Assembly: GCF_010820665.1 (NCBI RefSeq)
Contig: NZ_JAAIKC010000001.1
Span: forward strand, 1 to 64,000
Source: Paenibacillus sp. SYP-B3998
GTDB lineage: Bacteria > Bacillota > Bacilli > Paenibacillales > NBRC-103111
DNA length: 64,000 nucleotides
Direction: 5' to 3'
Shown here one piece after another: positions 27,389-35,179 of the stretch (within the stretch, counting starts at the first letter, position 1; each line of letters begins with the position of its first letter). The notes under the pieces were generated by a model. The model made no database searches, was not told the DNA's origin, and was given only the letters and a program-made list of their open reading frames with translations. The position numbers were made by a program, and so were the translations under genes.

Positions 27389-28375
27389 TTGAAAATTATT
27401 GGATTATTCGGGTTAGATATCTTTCGTTATTCTCTTGGATGGGCACTGGAGAGTCTTGGACACCGTGTGTATTATCTCAATGAAGTGAGTCGCGAGCTTC
27501 TTGAGGATGCTATACAAATGTTTCAACCTGACATTTATATGGATATGGGCTGGGACTATCACCATTACCCGAGCAATAATGAATTGGTGCGAGATGTGCT
27601 GCGCGAACACGGTATTTATCACGTTTATTTTGCTGAGGAAGATTCCCTACATTTTGAGAATTGGTCCAAACATTATACGCAACTAGTATCTCCGCAATTT
27701 GTTCTCACTCGAAGCAGGCCTTGTATTCCCTTGTATGAAGAACTCGGTTTTAAAGTGAACTATTTAGATGTTGGCTGCAACCCTGAATTTCACAGAGCTG
27801 TATCGCCAGATCCTGATTTTATATGTGATGTTTCTGTTGTGGCAAACGGTCAGTTCGGTTTTGAAATTTTCCGCAGAAAAAGTATCAAGGATTTGGTGTT
27901 GCCATTGTTCAATCAATCATTTCGGACAGAACTATGGGGGAGACAGTGGGATGAAGCTTATCAACATTTTGGCGTGAGTCCACAACCCTATATGGTTCGA
28001 GGGCTTCTTCCTTTCCACAAAACGCCGAAAGTGTATAGTTCGACAAAGATTAATTTAAGCATTCAATCGATGGATGAGCAAATCAGCAACCGAACATACG
28101 ATATTATGGCTAACGGAAGCTTTCTCCTAACCTCGAATACATCCGCCGTGAGGGATATCCTTCAGCCTGGTGTAAACTGCGAAGTTTCTGATTCCCCTGA
28201 GGAAACTTTGGAAAAGGTATCTTTCTATCTGGCTAATGAAGATGCGAGGCAGCGCATCGCTTCGGCAGGAAGAATCCATGCGATGGAACATTTGTCCTAT
28301 CAGCGTACGTTGCCGCCACTACTTTCACAGATTGAACAGGATCTAAAAGCCACAGGGAGGTATTCGAATGTATAA
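27389..28375 (+). CDS. CgeB-like glycosyltransferase
   Basis: A protein of about 328 residues related to CgeB of B. subtilis, a spore-maturation protein of the mother cell. It is a GT-B type protein with HVYFAEEDSLHFENW, LDVGCNPEFHRA and the C-terminal donor-site pattern SNRTYDIMANGSFLLTS. The likely start is TTG at 27389, with GAGGTGAG upstream; an earlier ATG in the previous gene would extend it by ten residues. It overlaps the aminotransferase gene downstream. A second CgeB-like gene lies at 33112. Confidence 0.83.
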   Translation: MKIIGLFGLDIFRYSLGWALESLGHRVYYLNEVSRELLEDAIQMFQPDIYMDMGWDYHHYPSNNELVRDVLREHGIYHVYFAEEDSLHFENWSKHYTQLVSPQFVLTRSRPCIPLYEELGFKVNYLDVGCNPEFHRAVSPDPDFICDVSVVANGQFGFEIFRRKSIKDLVLPLFNQSFRTELWGRQWDEAYQHFGVSPQPYMVRGLLPFHKTPKVYSSTKINLSIQSMDEQISNRTYDIMANGSFLLTSNTSAVRDILQPGVNCEVSDSPEETLEKVSFYLANEDARQRIASAGRIHAMEHLSYQRTLPPLLSQIEQDLKATGRYSNV

Positions 28376-29468
28376 AATTCCTTTGCTGGATTTACGTCCA
28401 CAATGGGGGAGCCAAAAAAAAGAAATTAAAAACATCGTTAGCAACGTAATTGAAAGTGGGAATTATATACTTGGTGAACATGTTCTGTGCTTTGAGCAGG
28501 AAATCGCAAGCTACTGCGGTCAGAAATACGGGATTGGCGTAGCAAACGGGACAGATGCTCTCGTGTTAATTCTTCGCGCGCTTGGTATTGGACCGGGCGA
28601 TGAGGTGATCACCTCGCCCTTCACTTTCTTTGCAACAGCCGAAGCGATTCTTCACGTTGGTGCAATCCCCGTTTTCGCCGATATAGATGAGCACACGTTC
28701 AACTTGGATCCGTCTTCGGTGGAAGAACGAATAACTTCTCGAACAAAAGCGTTGATGCCTGTCCATATTTTTGGACAAATGGCGGATATGAGCCGTTTTC
28801 GGGAACTTGCCGATCAATATGGTTTGTTTGTCGTGGAAGATGCATGTCAGGCAATAGGGGCCACATGGGCAGGGAACGGTGTTGGTCATTTTGCAGATGC
28901 AGCTGCATTTTCTTTCTTTCCAACGAAAAATTTAGGAACGTGCGGGGATGGCGGGATGATTGTCACGAATCGTGAGGATCTCAAAGAACGTCTACTTCGT
29001 CTTCGAGTTCATGGTAGCGAAAAGAAATATGAACATTTGGAGTTGGGTTGGAACAGTAGGCTGGATGAAATACATGCAGCTGTATTGCGTCTTCGCCTCC
29101 CTCATCTTGATAGCTGGAACGAACAAAGAAAATTGTTAGCGGCTCGATACCAGGATGAATTTCGGGAGACGAAATTGAAGCCCCCCTTTTCTCATCCTCA
29201 AGCTGGCCATGTCTATCATCTATTCACTGTGCTCATTGAAGAACGCGATAGACTCCAGCATGAATTGAATCGCATAGGTATCGGATGTGGAGTGTATTAC
29301 CCCACTCCTTTACATTTGCAAATTGCGATGTCTTCGCTTGGTTATCAAAAAGGTGATTTGCCTGTCGTAGAATCCATTTCCTCCCGTTGTCTGTCGTTAC
29401 CTTTGTACCCTGGGATGTCAATAAACGATCAAGAGATTGTAATTGCTTCAATTAAACAAATTCTGTGA
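28368..29468 (+). CDS. DegT/DnrJ/EryC1/StrS sugar aminotransferase
   Basis: A 366-residue PLP enzyme of the sugar-aminotransferase family. The motifs are in order: GVANGTDALVLILRALGIGP, the aspartate in VEDACQAIGA, the PLP lysine in SFFPTKNLGTCGDGG, and the arginine in HGSEKKYEHLELGWNSRLDE. It should convert a keto-sugar nucleotide to an amino sugar. GGGAGG lies eight bases before the ATG, inside the end of the CgeB-like gene. A TDP- or UDP-linked substrate and the cooperating dehydratase cannot be read here. Confidence 0.9.
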   Translation: MYKIPLLDLRPQWGSQKKEIKNIVSNVIESGNYILGEHVLCFEQEIASYCGQKYGIGVANGTDALVLILRALGIGPGDEVITSPFTFFATAEAILHVGAIPVFADIDEHTFNLDPSSVEERITSRTKALMPVHIFGQMADMSRFRELADQYGLFVVEDACQAIGATWAGNGVGHFADAAAFSFFPTKNLGTCGDGGMIVTNREDLKERLLRLRVHGSEKKYEHLELGWNSRLDEIHAAVLRLRLPHLDSWNEQRKLLAARYQDEFRETKLKPPFSHPQAGHVYHLFTVLIEERDRLQHELNRIGIGCGVYYPTPLHLQIAMSSLGYQKGDLPVVESISSRCLSLPLYPGMSINDQEIVIASIKQIL

Positions 29469-29499
29469 AGCGTAGCTATAAGTATAGGAGGTAGATAAG

Positions 29500-31047
29500 A
29501 TGAAGATCTTTCAGGGCCCTATCGAAATGTCAGGTCAACTTGATCACTATGTAAAAGGGTTATCTGCGTTGGGGCATACCGTAGAGGCATATGCAAGCTA
29601 CCCTTGTTATATCCCTGAAGGCTCCCAGGTCGTTAGCATAGATAATGACAAGTTAATAGATGTCTTTAATAGCATCAGTAATAAAACAGACGTATTCCAT
29701 TTTCAATATGGTCTTTCCTTTCATCTTCAAAAGGAATTCGCTTTTGCCCATGAGCATAATCGAGTTCGATTGATGCACTTTTGGGGGAATGAGGTAAGAT
29801 CTGAAAGAGAGGCAGTTCGCCTCAATCCATATGCCCGTTTTATGAATCATTTTATGGAAGAAAATTCGATTCATGAGCGGGTAGACGCGATTTATCCGAT
29901 AATCCCAGCTTGCATCGTTCCTGATTTTGAAATCGCTGCTTATACAGCTCGTATTTTTGAGCGTATCTACGTGTTGCCTTTAGCTATCGACCTTGCCAAC
30001 TGGATTCCCAACTTTGAGGTGTCTAATACGCCGTTGATCGTCCATGATGGAAGAGACGGTGAATTAAAAGGAAGCGAGTATGTAGATGCAACAATAGAAA
30101 GATTACGCCAAGCAGGTATTAATTTTGAATATCTGCGCCTTGATCAAGAAAGTCCAGATGAGGCCAAGGGTATCCTAAGCAGAGCTGATATTGTTATAGA
30201 TCAATTACTCTGTGGGTCATACGGTCTGGCTTCCGTTGAGGCGATGGCTCTAGGAAAGCCTGTTATTTGTCATATTCGGGAGGATGTACTTTACAGAATG
30301 CCTGGATTACCTATTACGAGTGCAAATCCGGCAACTCTTTTTACGGCGTTGCACCGTTTGATCAATGATCCGAACTTGCGTAATCAACTTGGTTCTGCTG
30401 GGCGTCAATTTGTGGAAGCTCATCACTCGGTTCCTGTTATAGCCTCGCACTTGGGCTGGATTTATTCAGAAGAACGCCGTGTGTTGGATGGAATCAAGCC
30501 GAAGGTCCCTGCGGTAATACATTTGTATGGCGATCAGCGCATTGAATATGGACTGAATACAGAAACCGCAAGGATAAGTCTAGAAGCTGTCTCCAACAAA
30601 GTTGCTATTGCAGAGAACCTGTCCAAAGGAGATAAAGTCGTTTTAAAGCCTAATCGTATATTTGTATTGAATGGTAAAAAGAGTAAAAAAAGTAAGGGGA
30701 GTAAAGAGCGTACGTATCTTTCTTTTAATTTGTCTGAAGTATCTACGGAATATCGAATCGTTAATGCCGTATTTCGTGTGGGCTCTTCAAATAAATCTCA
30801 ATTAATCCCTGTTTATTCAGTCAAGAAGGGCTGGAATACGAAACAGATGATGTCCAAACAACCGAAAACTGCTACAGTACCCTATAGACGAATGAGGTCA
30901 TCCCGTAAACATCGTGAACACTTTCTGCTTCGGTGTACGGCATTGGCTAAGAAATGGCGTAACGACCAAATCAGCAATCACGGCATATGCTTGGTTGGCC
31001 CGCACATCAAGAACCCTAGATTAGTTATAAAAATTGCAGCAAAATAA
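29500..31047 (+). CDS. GT-B glycosyltransferase with C-terminal DNRLRE-like domain
   Basis: A 515-residue protein. Residues 1-330 form a glycosyltransferase with IVIDQLLCGSYGLASVEAMA (the GxxxxEAM donor motif) and ALGKPVIC. Residues ~385-515 follow a lysine/serine-rich linker (KKSKKSKGSKER) and resemble a DNRLRE/CBM96-type jelly roll: TYLSFNLSEVSTEYRIVNAV, LIPVYSVKKGWNTKQMMSKQ, NHGICLVGPHIKNPRL. That domain usually sits on secreted or surface proteins, and no signal peptide is present here. The tail could tether the enzyme to the spore surface or repeat protein. The ATG has AGGAGG upstream. Confidence 0.78.
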   Translation: MKIFQGPIEMSGQLDHYVKGLSALGHTVEAYASYPCYIPEGSQVVSIDNDKLIDVFNSISNKTDVFHFQYGLSFHLQKEFAFAHEHNRVRLMHFWGNEVRSEREAVRLNPYARFMNHFMEENSIHERVDAIYPIIPACIVPDFEIAAYTARIFERIYVLPLAIDLANWIPNFEVSNTPLIVHDGRDGELKGSEYVDATIERLRQAGINFEYLRLDQESPDEAKGILSRADIVIDQLLCGSYGLASVEAMALGKPVICHIREDVLYRMPGLPITSANPATLFTALHRLINDPNLRNQLGSAGRQFVEAHHSVPVIASHLGWIYSEERRVLDGIKPKVPAVIHLYGDQRIEYGLNTETARISLEAVSNKVAIAENLSKGDKVVLKPNRIFVLNGKKSKKSKGSKERTYLSFNLSEVSTEYRIVNAVFRVGSSNKSQLIPVYSVKKGWNTKQMMSKQPKTATVPYRRMRSSRKHREHFLLRCTALAKKWRNDQISNHGICLVGPHIKNPRLVIKIAAK

Positions 31048-31201
31048 AAGCGGCTGATGCCCTTATTTGAATGTTATGGTCGAAATGAAGTCGTGTCTTT
31101 ACGTAGCATAGATTCAAAAATAAACCTCCAATTTGAGATTGTTCCTCTTGGGTAGGCAGTAAGGAGTAAGCCCCTTATTGTAGACACGGGAGGGATTTTT
31201 C

Positions 31202-31252
31202 ATAGGACAACACAGACGGACGTACAGTCAGGAATTTAAATTAGAAGGGTGA
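31202..31252 (+). pseudogene. Fragment of an IS3-family transposase OrfA
   Basis: The frame reads GQHRRTYSQEFKLEG then stop, the characteristic N-terminus of IS3-family OrfA proteins, with ATA where the start should be. Nothing else of the element is recognisable. It is an insertion-sequence scar in the 273-base gap between the glycosyltransferase and the DUF1796 gene. Confidence 0.6.
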
Positions 31253-31320
31253 AGAGGTATGCGTAGTCTGAATCCTTTTTCACTCCAAATGAACGCATTC
31301 AAGTGGTCCAATCCTACTTT

Positions 31321-31941
31321 CTATTTTAAGGCTATTGATTTTAATAAATACTCCCACGAATTGTCATGTCCTTGCCAACGCCCGATATCTTCTGTAATTT
31401 CCACGTTAGAAATGCCGGTTAAGCCCCAGTCTTTATCCAACACGTAAGGAAGATTAGTATAGTTGACAATAAGTAGATGAAAGGGAACGAATACAATGGT
31501 TTTCAAGGCCTTTCTTATATTTATTGCCTCATGCATGTTGGCTGATAGTCTAATGAATAATACGGAATTCGTGTTTGCTAGTCTATCGTAAAAGGTATCA
31601 ATACGGTGATTTAACTTGATCTTAAACTCAGAGTAGGTTATGAATGGATCCGCTTCATTATTAATAGGAAAGTCATGATATGAAACGCAGCCGCTGAAGT
31701 GATCTTCAACCGTATAGTGGTAGGGGTTTGCTCCAATTACTTTCATATGACTGAGATCCATATATCCCTCAAAGCGCGTTTCCAGCATTTTAATTATGCC
31801 AGGTACGGAGTATGAAGTGACCCAATCCAGAGGTCCCGAAAATGTACGAAGTTTGTTTTTGTCTAGTTGGTAAGCGGTTTGGCAATTACCTCCTAGGCTT
31901 ATTACCATATCATATCGAGCTGATAAATCTATTAATTGCAT
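31321..31941 (-). CDS. DUF1796 family protein (putative papain-like cysteine peptidase)
   Basis: A 206-residue protein beginning MVISLGGNCQTAYQL after ten residues, then FSGPLDWV, the signature of the DUF1796 family whose members are proposed cysteine peptidases (C in GGNC). Members occur in polysaccharide and surface loci; their activity is not established. AAGGGGG lies eight bases before the ATG. It is the only minus-strand gene inside the 13.4-35.1 kb cluster, next to an IS3 scar, so it may have been inserted later. Confidence 0.8.
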   Translation of the reverse strand: MQLIDLSARYDMVISLGGNCQTAYQLDKNKLRTFSGPLDWVTSYSVPGIIKMLETRFEGYMDLSHMKVIGANPYHYTVEDHFSGCVSYHDFPINNEADPFITYSEFKIKLNHRIDTFYDRLANTNSVLFIRLSANMHEAINIRKALKTIVFVPFHLLIVNYTNLPYVLDKDWGLTGISNVEITEDIGRWQGHDNSWEYLLKSIALK

Positions 31942-32026
31942 CTTTTAACCCCCTTAAGATCTGAAAATCATTATCTATTATTAAATGCAATAGTTTACTA
32001 AGCTGCTTGGACATCTATATATGTAT

Positions 32027-32058
32027 GACAACTATTTTGGCTTAAATAGATAGTTGTC
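32027..32058. promoter_or_regulatory. Inverted repeat upstream of the oxidoreductase gene
   Basis: The exact 9-base arms gacaactat (32027-32035) and atagttgtc (32050-32058) are separated by 14 bases. There is no T-run, so a regulator site or RNA hairpin is more likely than a terminator. It lies in the divergent spacer between the DUF1796 and oxidoreductase genes. Confidence 0.4.
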
Positions 32059-32142
32059 CACGCATCTCTTCCGTTCTTGAATACGATGAGTTATGTGAAA
32101 GGGAAGTTATATATCTCTAATACTGAAGAGGAGGCGATCTAT

Positions 32143-33111
32143 TTGAAAGTTGGAGTCATAGGAACGGGGAAAATGGGAGAAAATCACGTGCGGGTTTGCT
32201 CTTCATTAAATGACCTATGCGAATTGGTAGGAGTCTTCGATACTGATTTCATTCGCGCATCTGCTATTGCTACCAAACACAACACGAAGGCGTACAGTCG
32301 TCTGGAGGATCTATTGGAAAATGTTGATGCGGTGTCGATTGTCGTACCGACACCATTTCATTACCAAATAGGACTATCTTGTATTCAACACGGTGTTCAC
32401 ATGCTTATGGAAAAACCTTTTACAGCTGAGGTTGCTGAAGGTTTAGATCTTTCAGTCCGTGCACAGCAGGCAGGATTAACTCTTCAAGTGGGGCATATAG
32501 AGCTTTATAACCCGACCATTATCGAGTTAGGGAAGATTATTCAGCATCAAGAAATCATTGCGATTGATATTCATAGACTCAGTCCTTACGATCCTAGAAA
32601 TGTCAACGTAGATGTAATTAACGATCTCATGATTCACGACATTTACATTCTACACGAGCTCTTGAAAGATGAAATGGTACGCTTCTATTCAGTAGGAAGA
32701 ATTTTCGACCGAACAGTGAAGCATGCAATGGTACTTGCCGAATTTAGCAAAGGAGTTGTTGCTCATCTTTCTGCCAGTTTTAAGACGGAAGAGAAGATCC
32801 GCACGATTAAGGTGGTTACTCCGAAAGCTTTTATTCAAGCGGATTTGATTGATAAAAAGATTATTATTTCACGATCTACCAATTTTAATATGGAAAAAAT
32901 CAGTGAAACCTACACACAGGAAAATATAATTGAGAAGGTGAATGTTCCCTCCAAGGAACCACTACGTATGGAATGGATTGATTTTCTTGATTGCATCCAA
33001 AAGAAACGCCTGCCAAAAGTGTCAGGACTGGACGGTGTTCGTGCGCTCAAAATTGTAAATGAGATAAGCCGATCGGTTCATTTGCATAATCATCAGATGG
33101 AGGAGTTGTAG
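32143..33111 (+). CDS. Gfo/Idh/MocA family sugar (nucleotide) oxidoreductase
   Basis: A protein of about 322 residues. The N-terminal Rossmann motif is VGVIGTGKMGENHVRVCSSL, followed by the EKP motif in MLMEKPFTAEVAEG, which holds the catalytic lysine. The C-terminal half is the dimerising oxidoreductase domain, with DLMIHDIYIL. Such enzymes oxidise or reduce sugars and sugar nucleotides with NAD(P). The TTG at 32143 has GAGGAGGCG upstream and starts right at the Rossmann fold, so it is preferred over starts 22 codons earlier. The next gene follows the stop immediately. It probably supplies an activated sugar to the locus. Confidence 0.87.
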   Translation: MKVGVIGTGKMGENHVRVCSSLNDLCELVGVFDTDFIRASAIATKHNTKAYSRLEDLLENVDAVSIVVPTPFHYQIGLSCIQHGVHMLMEKPFTAEVAEGLDLSVRAQQAGLTLQVGHIELYNPTIIELGKIIQHQEIIAIDIHRLSPYDPRNVNVDVINDLMIHDIYILHELLKDEMVRFYSVGRIFDRTVKHAMVLAEFSKGVVAHLSASFKTEEKIRTIKVVTPKAFIQADLIDKKIIISRSTNFNMEKISETYTQENIIEKVNVPSKEPLRMEWIDFLDCIQKKRLPKVSGLDGVRALKIVNEISRSVHLHNHQMEEL

Positions 33112-34089
33112 ATGCGAATTTTAGTGCTCGAGAGCTACCCTCTTTGGGTGAGAACGTTACCTATGGGGTTTGAGGAATTAGGGCACGATATTCAAATTTC
33201 TGGCCCTATTTCAGAAGCGCGTCTGAAGGAATGTATGGAAAGGTTCAAACCACACTTTATGCTTTCTATGGGTTGGGGACCAGAGCAAACCGTGGAAAAA
33301 CAGGAGATGATGCGAAGATATTCAGAAGCCTACGGAGTACCGCATGTTTATTGGGCTGTTGATGAACCAACCCATACATTAAGCTTCACGCTACCATTGA
33401 TTTTAAGAACCCGCCCGAATTATATTTTTACTATAAACAAATTGAATGCCGAATTCTACAAACAGCAAGGGTTTAATGCTGCACATCTAGACTTCGGTTA
33501 TAACTCGAATATTCATAAAAAAATGAAACCTACCACTCATCTACAGACCAATTTGGCAGTGGTGGCCAACGCGTATCCTCACGTTATGCAGCAGTATCCC
33601 TACCATTATAGAAATCATTCCATGCGGATGCTTCTCGTTCCTTTACTGGCTAAGGGTGTGCGTATTGATTTTTGGGGGAATGATTGGCTTCAGATGGCTC
33701 AAATGCTGCAGGTTCCGATCCCAAATGAGTGGAATCACGGTATGATCTCCTATGAAAGCACTGCACAAGTATATAATTCTGCTGACATTGTAATCGGTTT
33801 GCAAAATAGTACGACTCAAGTGACTCAACGAACTTATGAAATTCTTGCTTCGGGTGGGATGCTGATTACTTCGGATACGCCAGCGATTCGAGAACGCTTT
33901 ACGCCCAATAGAGATTTAATTGTATCAAGTTCGCAGGAAGAAACCATGGAATTGGTTAATTATTATTTAAACCATCCGAGTGCCAGAGAAGCAATTTGTA
34001 AGAGAGGTATCAATAAAGTGGGTGTTTATACGTATAAAGAAAGGGCAAAGAAAGTACTATGGCATTTGGAGAAAAGCAAGCTCATTTAG
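33112..34089 (+). CDS. CgeB-like glycosyltransferase (second copy)
   Basis: A 325-residue GT-B type protein of the CgeB family, paralogous to the product of 27389-28375. The shared features are the N-terminal MGWGPEQT-type segment, VYWAVDEPTH, LDFGYNSNIHK and the donor-site pattern TQRTYEILASGGMLITSD. The ATG directly follows the stop of the oxidoreductase gene, with GGAGG in the overlap. Acceptor and donor are unknown; spore glycan synthesis is inferred from the B. subtilis cge genes. Confidence 0.83.
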   Translation: MRILVLESYPLWVRTLPMGFEELGHDIQISGPISEARLKECMERFKPHFMLSMGWGPEQTVEKQEMMRRYSEAYGVPHVYWAVDEPTHTLSFTLPLILRTRPNYIFTINKLNAEFYKQQGFNAAHLDFGYNSNIHKKMKPTTHLQTNLAVVANAYPHVMQQYPYHYRNHSMRMLLVPLLAKGVRIDFWGNDWLQMAQMLQVPIPNEWNHGMISYESTAQVYNSADIVIGLQNSTTQVTQRTYEILASGGMLITSDTPAIRERFTPNRDLIVSSSQEETMELVNYYLNHPSAREAICKRGINKVGVYTYKERAKKVLWHLEKSKLI

Positions 34090-34115
34090 ATTTGTACAAG
34101 AGGAGTTAGGCAGAA

Positions 34116-34184
34116 ATGCTTTCACTTGAAATTCCGTTAAAAAGAAGAGTACCTTTCGTAAAGCCCCTGCATAATATAAAGTGA
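34116..34184 (+). CDS. Possible 22-residue basic peptide
   Basis: ATG at 34116 with AAGAGGAG upstream and 22 codons, rich in K and R, ending at the sigma-K-like promoter of the next gene. It could be a real micro-protein after the CgeB-like gene or a chance frame. Confidence 0.3.
   Translation: MLSLEIPLKRRVPFVKPLHNIK
34151..34178 (+). promoter_or_regulatory. Sigma-K-like promoter of the small helical protein genes
   Basis: AC at 34151-34152, 17 bases, then CATAATATA (34170-34178), a complete match to the -10 pattern CATANNNTA. The initiation site would fall near 34185, which supports the TTG at 34211 rather than the GTG at 34181 as the start of the downstream gene. Confidence 0.55.
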
Positions 34185-34210
34185 AAAAGCGGAATTGGAG
34201 GCGAGAGGGA

Positions 34211-34501
34211 TTGGAACAGCGAGTGACTACGATCATTGCTCACATTGCAGCTTCTCATCGGGAGATGTCGAGAATCCTGGAGGCAAAGCGAGTTGTAACG
34301 TCACAGATGGCCTCTATAGCCAGTGATATACCGGACTCTAATCCGGATTTTGAAGGATTAGGCATGCTGCAGGAACAAGCTTTGCAGCTTACCAAAAATG
34401 TAACAGCCTATTTAAATAGCTTGGCTAATTTAGAAGAGGCTATTGCACAGCAAACCGAAATCGTTATGAAAGAAATGAACGGCTCCGATGCCGAGGAATA
34501 G
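34211..34501 (+). CDS. Small helical protein, first of three paralogs
   Basis: A protein of about 96 residues, predicted all-helical, that I do not recognise. The segment IIAHIAASHREMSRILEAKRV matches in pattern the start of the next two proteins. The start is TTG at 34211 with GGAGGCGAGAGG upstream; a GTG at 34181 also exists but lies before the expected transcript start. It forms an operon with the following two genes (11-base gap, then a 4-base overlap). Heptad-like spacing suggests coiled-coil assembly. Confidence 0.7.
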   Translation: MEQRVTTIIAHIAASHREMSRILEAKRVVTSQMASIASDIPDSNPDFEGLGMLQEQALQLTKNVTAYLNSLANLEEAIAQQTEIVMKEMNGSDAEE

Positions 34502-34512
34502 AGGGATGCATC

Positions 34513-34860
34513 TTGAACAGATCCGATCTGTATCTGCATATGCTGGATGCTACGGCGAAGCTGCAGCATGAAATAGCTTTGATATTGGAAGCCCGGGTTG
34601 TGGAGGCAGAGAAATCACGCAACTGGATTTGTTTGCACATCAACTCTACGAACTTGGAAGGACACGAGCATCAGATGAAGCAAACAGGGGAAATCCATGA
34701 GAACGTGATTGAATTAATTGATGGTTTGACGAAAATGGAGAACTCCTTAAATCGCCATTTACAAGCGCTTTTGGGGAGTAATGAATCCAACTCAGGATCG
34801 GATAGCTCTAATGGATTAGGCAATTTATTTGGGTATGGCGGCGAGGGCGAGAAGGCATGA
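34513..34860 (+). CDS. Small helical protein, second of three paralogs
   Basis: A 115-residue protein. The N-terminal segment LHMLDATAKLQHEIALILEA is shared in pattern with both neighbours. A flexible Ser/Gly/Asn-rich tail follows (SNSGSDSSNGLGNLFGYGG). The start is TTG with AGAGGGA upstream. Its last bases overlap the next start (ATGA). No known domain is seen; the glycine/serine tail recalls coat or exosporium morphogenetic proteins, but this is only an impression. Confidence 0.7.
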   Translation: MNRSDLYLHMLDATAKLQHEIALILEARVVEAEKSRNWICLHINSTNLEGHEHQMKQTGEIHENVIELIDGLTKMENSLNRHLQALLGSNESNSGSDSSNGLGNLFGYGGEGEKA

Positions 34861-35150
34861 CGTTAACAACTCGTGATTCGATTGAGCTGCATATGCTAAC
34901 CTCGCTGGCAAGAAGCCAGCGAGCATTGTGTCGGATGTTGGAGAGCGTCGCTGATCAGGTTGAAGCATCGCAGCAGCTAGCTCAACATTTGTCAGAGAAC
35001 ATGGAAATGATCAGCAACTATCAACGAGCGTTGATTCAGAAAATTACGAAACTTACTCCTCGTAAACGCAGCACAGGAAAGCCTGCTGATCCATGGATCA
35101 ATAAATTGGTTGCTGTTCGACAAATCGGTAAGGCTTCAGGTAAACGGTAA
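34857..35150 (+). CDS. Small helical protein, third of three paralogs
   Basis: A 97-residue protein starting with a helical segment (LHMLTSLARSQRALCRMLESV), recognisably related to the two upstream proteins, and ending in a basic tail (TPRKRSTGKP, GKASGKR). The start ATG overlaps the upstream stop by four bases. It ends the forward cluster; fabH lies convergent 30 bases away. The family is unknown to me. Confidence 0.7.
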   Translation: MTLTTRDSIELHMLTSLARSQRALCRMLESVADQVEASQQLAQHLSENMEMISNYQRALIQKITKLTPRKRSTGKPADPWINKLVAVRQIGKASGKR

Positions 35151-35179
35151 AGGCTCTGGTAAATATCGTTAGCTAATCT

